Virus record (IMG/VR): IMGVR_UViG_3300029787_000060
Coordinates: 1 to 55,081 of that record
Source of the DNA: a virus
Strand: one strand, 5' to 3'
Length of the DNA: 55,081 bases
Positions within the stretch are counted from its first letter, which is position 1. Every line of letters begins with the position of its first letter. This document shows, piece by piece, positions 7,784 to 16,280 of the stretch. The translations under genes and the position numbers were made by a program. The notes under the pieces are model-generated. The model ran no database searches, had not been told where the DNA came from, and saw only the letters and a list, made by a program, of their open reading frames with translations.

Positions 7784-8371
7784 ATGGCTGCAACCGCAAC
7801 CCCTATGGGAGCGGAACCAGTTGGCACTTTGTCTGCCAGTGGTTCCTTCTCCGGCAAGGTTCGTCATATTAAAATTGCTAGTGGCTATGCTGCTAACATT
7901 TTTTATGGTGACTTTGTAAAAATGGTAGCTGCTGGTGTCATTCAAAAAGACACTGGTACAACTACTTTGACTCCTGTTGGTGTGTTTATGGGCTGTGCTT
8001 TCACAGATCCTACCACTAAACAGATGACGTTCTCACAGATCTGGCCTACAGGAACAGTAGCTTCTGATGCTGTTGCTTATGTCCTTGACGATCCTGATGC
8101 TGTTTTTAAGATGCAGAGCGATGAAGCTTTAGTTCAATCTGATCTTGGTAACAATATTGGTGTTGTCCAGACTGCTGGATCAACCGATATAGGCCGAAGC
8201 AAAGTTGCTTTGGATGGTTCAACTGCCGCAACAACAGCTACTCTTCCTTTGCGAATAGTAGAATTTGTTGACGGCCCAGACAGTGCAGTCGGTGATGCGT
8301 TTACTGATGCCTTAGTTTTTATTAACTTTGGTGATCATCAGTATCGTCAGCATACTGGCACAGGCACATAA
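7784..8371 (+). CDS. Putative capsid decoration or head structural protein
   Basis: The protein has 195 aa, is rich in Gly, Thr, Val and Ala with predicted beta structure, and carries a PVGVFMGCAFTDP segment (about 65-77). It sits immediately before the major capsid gene, the usual place for a decoration or stabilisation protein. ATG is preceded by GAGGTAATTCATT. No diagnostic residues are visible. Confidence 0.65.
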   Translation: MAATATPMGAEPVGTLSASGSFSGKVRHIKIASGYAANIFYGDFVKMVAAGVIQKDTGTTTLTPVGVFMGCAFTDPTTKQMTFSQIWPTGTVASDAVAYVLDDPDAVFKMQSDEALVQSDLGNNIGVVQTAGSTDIGRSKVALDGSTAATTATLPLRIVEFVDGPDSAVGDAFTDALVFINFGDHQYRQHTGTGT

Positions 8372-8384
8372 GGAGGCTTAGAGA

Positions 8385-9323
8385 ATGGCTATTTCAAGAG
8401 CGCAAATGCTCAAAGAGCTACTTCCGGGCCTTAATGCCCTGTTTGGCTTAGAGTATGAAAAGTACGAAGACGAACACACAATGATCTACGAAAGTGAATC
8501 ATCTGAGCGTTCGTTTGAAGAGGAAGTCAAGCTGAGTGGTTTTGGCGCGGCTCCTGTGAAAGCTGAAGGTAGCGCGATATCTTACGATTCCGCACAAGAA
8601 TCTTTCACTGCCCGTTATAACCACGAAACCGTTGCGATGGGTTTCAGCATTACAGAAGAAGCTATGGAGGATAACCTCTATGACTCTCTGTCTGCTCGTT
8701 ACACCAAAGCTTTGGCAAGAGGTATGGCTTACACCAAGCAGGTTAAATCTGCTTTCCCACTTAACAATGGTTTCACCAATGCCTTCCAAGGCGGTGACGG
8801 CGTAAACTTGTTTACTGCTGTTGGTGATGGTGTTGCTGGTGGTGATGGTCACCCTCTTGTTAACGGTGGTACTAACAGCAACCGTCCGGTAACTGCTGCT
8901 GATTTGAACGAAGTCTCATTGGAAGACGCTGTGATTAACATTGCTGCGTATACTGATGAGCGAGGTCTTCTTATCGCTGCTCGTCCCCGGCGTTTGATTG
9001 TTCCGCCTGCATTGATGTTTGTTGCTACTCGTCTACTGGAAACAGAAGGTCGAGTCGGTACAGCCGATAACGACATCAACGCGCTTCGTAACAACGGTTC
9101 TATCCCAGAAGGTTATAGCGTCAATCATTATTTGACTGACAGCAATGCTTTCTTCTTGATTACCGATGTTCCGAACGGCATGAAGCATTTCGAGCGTACT
9201 CCGCTTGAGACTTCAATGGATGGAGACTTCGATACTGGTAATGTGCGCTACAAGGCGCGTGAGCGTTACTCGTTTGGAGTATCTGATCCGCTGGGAATTT
9301 ACGGTTCCCCCGGTACTTCGTAA
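8385..9323 (+). CDS. Major capsid protein
   Basis: This 312-aa protein would form the HK97-type icosahedral shell. The N-terminal LLPGLNALFGLEY and the E-rich stretch that follows, the ARYNHETVAMGFSITEEA core (about 79-97) and the late ITDVPNGMKHFERTPLETS segment are typical of capsid proteins in marine podoviruses. AAGGAGGCTTAGAGA precedes the ATG, one of the strongest ribosome sites in the head module. A perfect terminator follows 15 bp after the stop, consistent with a high-copy transcript ending here. Confidence 0.88.
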   Translation: MAISRAQMLKELLPGLNALFGLEYEKYEDEHTMIYESESSERSFEEEVKLSGFGAAPVKAEGSAISYDSAQESFTARYNHETVAMGFSITEEAMEDNLYDSLSARYTKALARGMAYTKQVKSAFPLNNGFTNAFQGGDGVNLFTAVGDGVAGGDGHPLVNGGTNSNRPVTAADLNEVSLEDAVINIAAYTDERGLLIAARPRRLIVPPALMFVATRLLETEGRVGTADNDINALRNNGSIPEGYSVNHYLTDSNAFFLITDVPNGMKHFERTPLETSMDGDFDTGNVRYKARERYSFGVSDPLGIYGSPGTS

Positions 9324-9338
9324 GAGGTACAGATGTGT

Positions 9339-9370
9339 CAGAGGGGGGCTTTTGCCCCTCTCTGTTTTTT
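9339..9370 (+). terminator. Rho-independent terminator after the capsid gene
   Basis: An 11-bp stem (9339-9349 with 9354-9364, one G-T pair) closes a TTTT loop and is followed by six Ts at 9365-9370. It lies directly downstream of the major capsid gene and would set high capsid expression relative to the following genes. Confidence 0.9.
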
Positions 9371-9414
9371 ACCCTGACTGCGAAAGCAGACACTAGCCCC
9401 GACAGGAGTAACAT

Positions 9415-9870
9415 ATGGCTACTACCACTTTTTCCGGCCCTATTAAAACCGGAACCATTCGAGATACCACTGGCACAACCGTTGGCACTGATGTAGCTAA
9501 TGTCGGTTTTGTTGTGATGGCCCAATCTGCTGTACCAAATATCACAGGCGCAAGCCAACTTAATCAGAGGATGGCGATAGTACCTGCCAACTCTCAAATT
9601 GTTGATGTGATTTTGAACGTCACTACCGTTGGAAATGACGGCGGAGCTGCTACGATTTCTGTTGGAACGGCGGCAGATGCGAACGCTTTTCTTGACGGAA
9701 TCAATACCAAGGCTCTTGGAACGACTCACGGAACATTAGATACAGAAGCCACTGATGTTGGAACTACTGATCTAGAGGTTTTAGCTGATTTCACCGGAGC
9801 TAATGGTGACGGCACAACTGGCGTTGCGACAGTTACGGTTATGTACATTCAGAACAACAACCTTTCGTAA
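9415..9870 (+). CDS. Virion structural protein, beta-rich
   Basis: A 151-aa protein rich in Thr, Gly, Ala and Val with alternating strands (FSGPIKTGTI; later LEVLADFTGANGDGTTGVAT), typical of head or fibre-associated proteins next to marine capsid genes. ATG has GACAGGAG upstream. Function is inferred from composition and position only. Confidence 0.6.
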   Translation: MATTTFSGPIKTGTIRDTTGTTVGTDVANVGFVVMAQSAVPNITGASQLNQRMAIVPANSQIVDVILNVTTVGNDGGAATISVGTAADANAFLDGINTKALGTTHGTLDTEATDVGTTDLEVLADFTGANGDGTTGVATVTVMYIQNNNLS

Positions 9871-9874
9871 AATA

Positions 9875-9900
9875 TAGGGCGGGGTAACTCGCCCTTTATT
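9875..9900 (+). terminator. Weak stem-loop after the 9415-9870 gene
   Basis: GGGCG (9877-9881) pairs with CGCCC (9890-9894), extended by one A-T pair, followed by TTTATTT. It would be a weak or partial terminator. The next Shine-Dalgarno (AGGAG, 9902-9906) follows at once. Confidence 0.5.
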
Positions 9901-9913
9901 TAGGAGAATTCAG

Positions 9914-10321
9914 ATGGCTGATCTAGTTACCAGTCAAACTATTCAAGATGGGGCTAAGGTTGCCATCATGAAGTTTACAAATGTAAGTGACAGCACTGGT
10001 GAATCTGGTGTTGTTAAGGTTGATGTGTCTGCTCTTAACTCAGATCCTCTAACAGGTAAAGCGTGTACTGGAGTTGTTGTATCTAGAATCCAGTTCGTTA
10101 CTTATAAGATGGCTGTCAAAATAGAATTTGACGCAACAACAAATACTTTAATTACTTATCTTCCTGAAGACTATTCTGATGATTTAGACTACAGGGATTT
10201 TAGTGGAATACCAAACAACTCTGCTGCGGGTAAAACTGGAGATATCCTGTTTACAACTACGGGCGCTGCGTCTGGTGATGCTTACTCGATAGTAATGACT
10301 TTAAATAAGACTTACGGATAG
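9914..10321 (+). CDS. Virion structural protein
   Basis: A 135-aa protein with the features of a small beta-sandwich, including a GDILFTTTGAASGDAYSIVM segment near the C-terminus that I have seen in many cyanophage and pelagic phage structural proteins. ATG follows AGGAG at a spacing of 7. The specific position in the virion is unknown. Confidence 0.6.
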   Translation: MADLVTSQTIQDGAKVAIMKFTNVSDSTGESGVVKVDVSALNSDPLTGKACTGVVVSRIQFVTYKMAVKIEFDATTNTLITYLPEDYSDDLDYRDFSGIPNNSAAGKTGDILFTTTGAASGDAYSIVMTLNKTYG

Positions 10322-10322
10322 C

Positions 10323-10511
10323 ATGAGAAGATACTACGGCGGCGGAACAGTAGCCAAGTTTAAAGATGGCGGAAGCACCAAGGATGCTTGCTACCGAAAG
10401 GTAAAGGCAAGATATAAGGTGTTTCCATCTGCTTATGCGTCTGGCGCTATAGCTAAGTGTCGTAAGGTAGGCGCTGCTAATTGGGGTAACAAATCCAGTG
10501 GCAGTTCGTAA
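10323..10511 (+). CDS. Small basic conserved phage protein
   Basis: A 62-aa basic protein with a YGGGTV start and the conserved block KDACYRKVKARYKVFPSAY, then a GAANWGNKS end. Such proteins are common in marine T4-like and podovirus genomes, often beside the family of the next gene. Its two Cys residues, in DACYRK and AKCRK, are spaced widely. Role unknown; virion association is plausible from its place among structural genes. Confidence 0.65.
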   Translation: MRRYYGGGTVAKFKDGGSTKDACYRKVKARYKVFPSAYASGAIAKCRKVGAANWGNKSSGSS

Positions 10512-10791
10512 AACGGAAAAAGGCGCAGCCTTAAAGCGTTGGTTTAAAGAAGATTGGAAAGACGTTAAAACCGGAAAAGCTTGTGGCAGAAAAAAAGGCG
10601 ATAAGAGAGGCACTCCTTATTGCAGGCCAACAAAGAAAGTTTCTAGTAAGACTCCTAAGACATCAGGAGAAATGAGCGCCGCAGAAAAGAAAAAGAAAGT
10701 GGCAGAGAAGAAAAGACTTGGTCAGCCTGCTGGTAAGCCAAGGCGAGTTTCTGCTGTTAAAAGAAAAAAGAAAGTATCTAAGAAGAAGTAG
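10498..10791 (+). CDS. Small Lys-rich protein, DUF5872-like
   Basis: This 97-aa protein has the pattern ALKRWFKEDWKDVKTGKACG followed by KRGTPYCRP, which recalls DUF5872, then a Lys/Ala tail. It starts at a GTG that overlaps the previous gene by 14 bp. The extreme positive charge suggests nucleic-acid or anionic-capsid binding, but no biochemistry is known to me. Confidence 0.65.
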   Translation: MAVRKTEKGAALKRWFKEDWKDVKTGKACGRKKGDKRGTPYCRPTKKVSSKTPKTSGEMSAAEKKKKVAEKKRLGQPAGKPRRVSAVKRKKKVSKKK

Positions 10792-10793
10792 CG

Positions 10794-11090
10794 ATGCCTA
10801 AAGATTCTAAGAAGGGGACTATGAAAGGCCACACCATAAAAGGTGGTCATAAGCGTCCGACTAAGTCTGGTGCAGGCATGACCAAGAAAGGTGTGGCTAA
10901 ATACCGCAAGGACAACCCCGGCTCTAAACTTAAGACAGCAGTTACTGGTACAGTAAAGAAAGGCAGTAAAGATGCAAAGAGGCGTAAGTCTTATTGTGCG
11001 CGTTCTGAAGGTCAAATGAAAAAGTTTCCAAAAGCAGCTAAAGACCCTAATTCTAGGCTGCGTCAAGCTAGAAAACGATGGAAATGTTAA
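10794..11090 (+). CDS. Small basic protein, DUF6321-like
   Basis: A 98-aa basic protein carrying GAGMTKKGVAKYRKDNPGSK, a KKGSKDAKRRKSYCARS block and a terminal ARKRWKC. This arrangement matches DUF6321 as I remember it, a family frequent in marine phages. It is the third of four consecutive small basic proteins and overlaps no neighbour. Confidence 0.65.
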   Translation: MPKDSKKGTMKGHTIKGGHKRPTKSGAGMTKKGVAKYRKDNPGSKLKTAVTGTVKKGSKDAKRRKSYCARSEGQMKKFPKAAKDPNSRLRQARKRWKC

Positions 11091-11345
11091 ATGATTAGTA
11101 GACCACAGATGGGTAAAGAGATTATGGAATCACCTGCTCAGAAGAGAAAGATCAAGAAAGTCATGTCCGAGTACAAGGCTGGAGATCTTAAAAGTGGTTC
11201 TGGTCAAAAAGTAACCAGTCGTGATCAAGCTGTTGCTATTGCTATGTCCGAAGCAGGCTCTGCTGAGAAAAAGTTTAGCGGTGGCCGGGTTGGTAGGGGC
11301 AATGGCAAAGCCGTTCGTGGATTAACCAGAGGCGCAATCAGATAA
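11091..11345 (+). CDS. Small basic protein, DUF6496-like
   Basis: This 84-aa protein has KIKKVMSEYKAGDLKSGSG followed by VTSRDQAVAIAMSEAGS, the pattern of DUF6496. It starts directly after the stop of the previous gene, and its stop overlaps the next start (ATAATGG). As the fourth basic protein in a row it probably shares a virion or DNA-condensing context with its neighbours. Confidence 0.65.
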   Translation: MISRPQMGKEIMESPAQKRKIKKVMSEYKAGDLKSGSGQKVTSRDQAVAIAMSEAGSAEKKFSGGRVGRGNGKAVRGLTRGAIR

Positions 11346-12040
11346 TGGCTACTAGCGGAACATACTCTTTCAATCTAGATATAGGCGATATCATAGAAGA
11401 GTCCTATGAAAGGGCTGGAGTAGAGCTTAGGAGCGGCTATGACTACCGCACCGCTAGGAGAAGTTTAGATCTTCTTATGCTTGAGTGGCAGAATAGAGGT
11501 TTAAACCTTTGGACTGTTCAGTCTTCAAGCATTACGTTAACTCCGGGGACTGGTCGCTATGCCCTGCCTGCAAAAGAGTTAGATATTATTGAGGCGTTTA
11601 TAAGGACAGATGCTGGAAATACCTCTAGTCAATCCGATCTTATGATGCAAAGGATATCTATAAGCCAGTATTCTCATTTAACAAACAAGTTAACTGAAGC
11701 TAGACCCTTGCAGTATTGGATTGAGAAAGACCCTTCTCAGATAGCAATTAACCTCTGGCCTGTACCAGACACTGCTGAAACGTATACGTTGGTTTATTAC
11801 TATATGGAGAGGGTACAAGATTCCGGCAAGCCATCTTCCAACAATATGGATGTTCCTTCTAGGTGGTTGCCTTGTCTTGTTTCTGGTCTTGCTTATCAGA
11901 TTAGCGTTAAGAGACCTGAAGTTTCTGAAAGAGCGCCGTTGCTTAAGCAGGTTTATGACGAGCAATGGGAACTAGCTTCTGATGCAGATAGAGAAAAGGC
12001 TGCGTTGTACGTTGTGCCGGGAGGTTATCAGTATCTATGA
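11345..12040 (+). CDS. Head-tail connector, P22 gp4-like
   Basis: A 231-aa protein starting with helical segments (IGDIIEESYERAGVE, ARRSLDLLMLEWQNRGLNLW) typical of the ring-forming neck adaptors below the portal in P22-like phages. The later LTPGTGRYALP and INLWPVPD segments are conserved in marine relatives. In such phages the adaptor seals the portal and anchors the tail hub. Its overlap with the next gene (ATGAGC) suggests a neck operon. Confidence 0.75.
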   Translation: MATSGTYSFNLDIGDIIEESYERAGVELRSGYDYRTARRSLDLLMLEWQNRGLNLWTVQSSSITLTPGTGRYALPAKELDIIEAFIRTDAGNTSSQSDLMMQRISISQYSHLTNKLTEARPLQYWIEKDPSQIAINLWPVPDTAETYTLVYYYMERVQDSGKPSSNNMDVPSRWLPCLVSGLAYQISVKRPEVSERAPLLKQVYDEQWELASDADREKAALYVVPGGYQYL

Positions 12041-12354
12041 GCAGTTATGCTAATGGTAAGAAAGCCTTTGGGATGTGTGATCGCACTGGCTTTAGATATA
12101 ACCTAAGAGATTTAGTTCCTCAGATAGAGGACGGCAGACCTAATGGTATGCTGGTTGGTCGTGATGTTCTGGATAAAGACCAGCCTCAATTACAGTTGGG
12201 CCGAATAAGAATGACCGATCCCCAAGCGTTAAGGAACCCAAGACCTGACAGAGGTCTGGCTTCTAGTCGAAGGTTGTTTTCTTGGAACCCCGTTGGTTTG
12301 GTCGGGCTTGACATGTTCGGGCAAGTTGGCACTGTTAGGGTAGAGATAAGCTGA
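12037..12354 (+). CDS. Conserved neck-module protein
   Basis: A 105-aa protein with a CDRTGFRYNLRDL N-terminus and a VLDKDQPQLQLGRIRMTDPQ block. In relatives I recall, the first part is a CxxCG ribbon with more Cys residues; here only one Cys is left, so metal binding looks lost. It overlaps both neighbours by one to four bases. Function unknown. Confidence 0.65.
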   Translation: MSSYANGKKAFGMCDRTGFRYNLRDLVPQIEDGRPNGMLVGRDVLDKDQPQLQLGRIRMTDPQALRNPRPDRGLASSRRLFSWNPVGLVGLDMFGQVGTVRVEIS

Positions 12355-12995
12355 TGGCTTGGACATATACTACATTAAAGACAGCGATACAGGATTATTT
12401 GCAAAGCACTGAGTCTAGCTTTGTGACTAATTTGCCGACATTTATTACTCAGGCAGAAGAAAGAATACTTAGGACTGTTCAACTCCCAGATTTCAAAAAA
12501 AATGTCACGGCAAATGTAAGTAGCGGAAATCAATATTTGGCAATGCCATCTGATTTTTTGTCGCAATATTCAATGGCTATTGATAACTCAGGGTATGAGT
12601 ACCTGCTTTTTAAAGATACTAATTTTATTAGAGAAGTCTCTCCAGACGTTACAGTTACTAGCGTTCCCAAATATTATGGAATATTTGATGACTCTAATTT
12701 TATTCTTGGCCCTACGCCAAACTCAAATTATTTTGTTGAGCTTCACTATTTATACAAGCCGTTGTCCATATCTACAGATCCCAGCGGAACAAGCTGGCTT
12801 GGAACAAACGCTGAAAACGCTTTGCTTTATGGCTCTCTGATAGAGGCTTATGCTTATCTAAAAGGAGATCCAGATTTAATGTCTTTATATCAATCGAAGT
12901 TTGATGAATCTCTTGCTCAACTCAAAATACTTGGTGAGGGTTACAATACAACGGACAACTACAGAAGTGGCTCTGTTTTTGTTAGGAGGGGTTGA
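12354..12995 (+). CDS. Phage adaptor protein, SU10-adaptor-like
   Basis: This 213-aa protein has the form LKTAIQDYLQ...FITQAEERILRTVQLPDF...SGNQYLAMPSDFLS, the hallmark of a widespread phage adaptor family (SU10-type). It probably forms a second ring joining the portal adaptor to the tail. The stop overlaps the next ATG (TTGATG). Confidence 0.72.
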   Translation: MAWTYTTLKTAIQDYLQSTESSFVTNLPTFITQAEERILRTVQLPDFKKNVTANVSSGNQYLAMPSDFLSQYSMAIDNSGYEYLLFKDTNFIREVSPDVTVTSVPKYYGIFDDSNFILGPTPNSNYFVELHYLYKPLSISTDPSGTSWLGTNAENALLYGSLIEAYAYLKGDPDLMSLYQSKFDESLAQLKILGEGYNTTDNYRSGSVFVRRG

Positions 12996-13288
12996 TGCGC
13001 GGAGTACAAGGCGAGATAAGTTCGGGTATAAACTTTGAGGTTCACACAACCTCCAACAGGGGCTGGACTCCAGAAGAACTAGCAGACAGAGCTATGGAGA
13101 AGTTTATTGCCGTTAGCGATACGGCAGACCCCTTAATAAAAGCCCAAGCCCTTGCATTTAGAGATATTGTAAAAAACCTTTTCGTTTTTTACATGAAGGA
13201 AGCTATTAGGTCTGACAGGACAACTGTTTGTTCTAAGCTTAATCAACAAGGCCACGCTGAATTAGCTGGTATTATAAGTAAATTATAG
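12995..13288 (+). CDS. Small conserved protein of the neck module
   Basis: A 97-aa helical protein with RGWTPEELADRAMEKFI and a later DIVKNLFVFYMKEAIRSDR block. Similar proteins follow adaptor genes in many proteobacterial phages, without known role. The ATG at 12995 is preceded by AGGAGGGG; the TTG three bases upstream is a less likely start. Confidence 0.7.
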   Translation: MRGVQGEISSGINFEVHTTSNRGWTPEELADRAMEKFIAVSDTADPLIKAQALAFRDIVKNLFVFYMKEAIRSDRTTVCSKLNQQGHAELAGIISKL

Positions 13289-13300
13289 GAGAAGCCCCTT

Positions 13301-13750
13301 ATGGCTATTAGTCAAGCAATGTGTACAAGCTTCAAAGTGGAGCTTCTTAACGGTATACACGCATTTGGAACAACGGTTGCTCGTGGCGGCACGACTGCGG
13401 ATACATTTAATCTTGCCCTTTATACGAGTTCGGCTAGTTTAGGTGCGGCAACCACTGCATATACTACGTCTAACGAAGTGTCTGGAACAGGATATACAGC
13501 GAAAGGAGCCGCGCTTACTGCGGTAGCCCCCACTAGTTCTGGAACTACTGCCTTTACTGACTTTAACGATTTGACGTTTTCTACAGCTACTATTACAGCT
13601 CGTGGTGCGTTGATTTTCAATGACACACAGTCTAGTGATCCAGCGGTAGCTGTGTTGGATTTTGGCGGTGACAAGACATCAACGGCTGGTGACTTCACTA
13701 TTGTTTTTCCTACGCCGGATTCTAGTAACGCGATTATTCGTATCGCTTGA
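13301..13750 (+). CDS. Virion structural protein
   Basis: A 149-aa beta-rich protein with conserved AFTDFNDLTFSTATITARGA and a DFGGDKTSTAGDFTIVFPTP ending that are recurrent in marine phage structural proteins. ATG has TAGGAGAAG upstream. Position between neck and fibre-like genes suggests a tail or baseplate component, which cannot be decided from sequence. Confidence 0.65.
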   Translation: MAISQAMCTSFKVELLNGIHAFGTTVARGGTTADTFNLALYTSSASLGAATTAYTTSNEVSGTGYTAKGAALTAVAPTSSGTTAFTDFNDLTFSTATITARGALIFNDTQSSDPAVAVLDFGGDKTSTAGDFTIVFPTPDSSNAIIRIA

Positions 13751-13760
13751 TAGGTGTTAA

Positions 13761-14639
13761 ATGGCTGATGCGATTGTACCATTAGGCGGCTGGAGCTATG
13801 GTAATTGGGGTTCCGGTGAATGGGACACTAATAGTCCTGCCTTACCTTTAGGTACTGGTCAGCTAGGAACTGCTACCGTTAGTGCTGGCGCTACTGTGTC
13901 AGTGACAGGTTTGTCTGGAACTACTGCGCTAGGATCTGAAACCCCCGCAGCAGGAGCAACAGTTAGCGTCACTGGTGTATCAGCAACAGGCATTGCGAAC
14001 TATCCGGTCTTTGATGTAAGTATATTCCTTGACGGATGGGGAAGCGTTGGCTGGGGCGAGAAAACTTGGGGCGATGGAAGTCAGTCATTTGAAGCAACTA
14101 CTCAGCTTGGCACGGTTACATTTCAGCTAGGTGGAGCAACATTTGTTACAGGAGTTGTTGGAACAACAGCTCTTGGAAATGTGGTTGCAAATGCTGATGG
14201 CGCTATTGATGTTCTTGGTAATGCTTGTACTGGTCAGGTAGGAACGGCCTCCGTTACCGCAGATGCAAACGTATCTGTTACAGGTGTTGCTGGAACTACT
14301 AGTCTTGGTTCTGCTGGAGTTCAAGGTTCTGTCGTTGTAGATTTGATTGGGGTTTTCGCCAACTCTTCTACTGGCGGAGCTACTGTAAAAGCTGATGCTG
14401 ACGTTAGCGTTACGGGAGTTTCAGGGACAACTGCTTTAGGGTCTGCTACTGTAGATCTTAAGTTGCTTGTCAATGTAACCGGAGTGCAAGGCACTACAGC
14501 GGTTGGTTCTGTCTCTATAGATGGGGCGGCTATTATTAATGTGACCGGAGTTCAAGGTACTGGTCAAGTTGGAGATGCCTTGGTGTGGGGCAGAATAGTG
14601 CCAAACCCCGGAACTATTTGGACGGAGATAGCTGCATGA
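13761..14639 (+). CDS. Repetitive fibre-like protein
   Basis: This 292-aa protein opens with a W/G-rich segment (GGWSYGNWGSGEWD, echoed later as GWGSVGWGEKTWGDG) and then repeats a beta unit of about 22-35 residues around VSVTGVSGTTALGSATV six to eight times. Such repeats form solenoid or trimeric shafts in fibres. Its Ser/Thr/Val/Gly composition suits an extracellular surface. It precedes the tail fibre gene. Recombination between DNA repeats could change its length. Confidence 0.65.
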   Translation: MADAIVPLGGWSYGNWGSGEWDTNSPALPLGTGQLGTATVSAGATVSVTGLSGTTALGSETPAAGATVSVTGVSATGIANYPVFDVSIFLDGWGSVGWGEKTWGDGSQSFEATTQLGTVTFQLGGATFVTGVVGTTALGNVVANADGAIDVLGNACTGQVGTASVTADANVSVTGVAGTTSLGSAGVQGSVVVDLIGVFANSSTGGATVKADADVSVTGVSGTTALGSATVDLKLLVNVTGVQGTTAVGSVSIDGAAIINVTGVQGTGQVGDALVWGRIVPNPGTIWTEIAA

Positions 14640-14848
14640 AGACAGTAAATGAAGCAAAGAAAGTTGATGGTATTATAGACCCTAAGCATGAGATAGAAAT
14701 AGTTTGCGCTGCTTGTGGTTATGACCTAGATGAGTCTGAGCTTGCGGCAGATACTTGTTCAAATTGCGGTGCAAGTTTGTCGCTAAGGCAAAACACAAAG
14801 ATTTATGCAACCAGCGTCCCAGCCGCAACTGGCGATGCTTCGTTATAG
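14636..14848 (+). CDS. Small zinc-ribbon protein
   Basis: A 70-aa protein whose second half contains CAACGYDLDESEL...CSNCGASL, a classical two-CxxC zinc ribbon of 20-25 residues. It starts at the ATG overlapping the stop of the fibre-like gene (GCATGAA). A structural or regulatory nucleic-acid role is possible; none can be read from the sequence. Confidence 0.7.
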   Translation: MKTVNEAKKVDGIIDPKHEIEIVCAACGYDLDESELAADTCSNCGASLSLRQNTKIYATSVPAATGDASL

Positions 14849-14863
14849 TCACTGGAGATATAG

Positions 14864-16018
14864 ATGGCTACTTATGAAAACAATCTAAGATTAAAAGAAA
14901 TCGCCACAGGTGACGAAAGCGGCACTTGGGGTACTAGTACAAACACAAATTTAGAGCTTGTTGGAGAATCGCTAGGGTTTGCTACTCAAGCAGCCTTTGC
15001 TTCTGATGCTAATGCTACTACTACAGTTGCTGATGGTGCTTCAGACCCTGCTCGTGCGCTCTACTTTAAGGTTACTTCTGGAGCATCTCTCACTGCTACC
15101 AGAGAGCTGACTATTGGCCCTAACACAAATACACGGGTTATGTGGATAGAGAACGCTACTACTGGCAGTCAGTCCATAACTATAAAGCAAGGTTCGGGGG
15201 CTACTGTAACGATAGCTACAGGCAAAACAAAAGTTGTTTATTTAGATGGGGCTGGTGCAGGAGCTGCTGTAGTTGATGCTCTAGCCTTAGTTGAAGACAT
15301 TACTGACGGTGATGTTGTTGGGCCGGGAAGCTCTACTAACAATAACTTCACAGCTTTTGACGGAACCACTGGTAAGCTAGTCAAGGACAGTGGTAAGGCA
15401 ACTCCTTCTGGTGATGTTGTTGGAACCAGTGATACTCAGACTCTAACCTCTAAGACTCTGACTAGTCCTAAAGTTGGCACAGGAATCAACGACACCAACA
15501 ACGCTGAGTTACTTAAGGTAACAGCAACAACTTCTGCCGTAAACGAACTTACTTTGGCAAATGCTGCTACAAGCAACAATCCAGCTTTGTCTGCTACAGG
15601 TGATGATACTAACGTAGGAATTGATGTTACTCCCAAAGGAACCGGCGAGGTTAATGTTACAGCAAGTTTCTTGACTGGGATATTTTCGGACAAAGTCAGC
15701 GCACTGGGTAACACTGGCAGCGCAAAGACTCTAGACGCATCTACAGCTCAAGTGTTTACAGCTACATTGACCGACAATGTTACATTTACTCTTTCTGGAG
15801 AAAATGCTGTATCTAATCGTTCGTCATCTTTTATTCTTATTTTGACTAATGATGGTACGCCCAGTAGAACTGTAGCATTTTCTGGAGGAACGGTTGAGTT
15901 TCCCGGCGGTTCTGTTAGTCGTAGCACTGGGGCCAACGAAACTGACATCTGGTTCTTTATGACCCCAGATAATGGTACGACTTGGTATGTAACCATACCT
16001 ATGAAAAATATGTCTTAA
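14864..16018 (+). CDS. Tail fibre protein
   Basis: A 384-aa protein with the NLRLKEIATGDESGTWGTST N-terminus common to many marine phage tail fibres, followed by long beta-rich, Ser/Thr/Asn-rich repeats and a C-terminal beta domain (about 290-384). It would mediate host recognition. The SLTSKTLTSPKVGTGI-type segment (about 195-210) recurs in such fibres. A chaperone for fibre assembly is encoded 4 kb downstream. Confidence 0.8.
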   Translation: MATYENNLRLKEIATGDESGTWGTSTNTNLELVGESLGFATQAAFASDANATTTVADGASDPARALYFKVTSGASLTATRELTIGPNTNTRVMWIENATTGSQSITIKQGSGATVTIATGKTKVVYLDGAGAGAAVVDALALVEDITDGDVVGPGSSTNNNFTAFDGTTGKLVKDSGKATPSGDVVGTSDTQTLTSKTLTSPKVGTGINDTNNAELLKVTATTSAVNELTLANAATSNNPALSATGDDTNVGIDVTPKGTGEVNVTASFLTGIFSDKVSALGNTGSAKTLDASTAQVFTATLTDNVTFTLSGENAVSNRSSSFILILTNDGTPSRTVAFSGGTVEFPGGSVSRSTGANETDIWFFMTPDNGTTWYVTIPMKNMS

Positions 16019-16046
16019 TTAAATTCCCTAGATAGGAGATACCGTT

Positions 16047-16280
16047 ATGGCACTTACTGCCGAACAACAAGCACAAGTTGACCTTCAAGCAGCACTTGAT
16101 AAATGTCGAGTAGATGAGCAACTTCGTATTGATAATAAAAGAAACAAGCTAGACGCAGTTCGCACTGCGGAAAGACTACTCATCCATAACCGAGTAGATC
16201 AGCCATCTGGAAGTCGTGAAATAACTGCATCCGATGTTACAGCCTACGCTCAGACATTAGTGGAATATATTGAAAGTTAA
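16047..16280 (+). CDS. Small helical protein of unknown function
   Basis: A 77-aa protein with a Gln/Ala-rich helix and a DVTAYAQTLVEYIES end. AGGAGATACCGTT precedes the ATG. It directly follows the fibre gene and its stop overlaps the first oxygenase start (TAATG), so it is in one transcription unit with them. No recognisable motif. Confidence 0.6.
   Translation: MALTAEQQAQVDLQAALDKCRVDEQLRIDNKRNKLDAVRTAERLLIHNRVDQPSGSREITASDVTAYAQTLVEYIES

Noticed and set aside
9160-9729. 189-codon minus-strand frame across the terminator after the capsid gene
   Set aside because: It spans a strong terminator and is antisense to two real genes.
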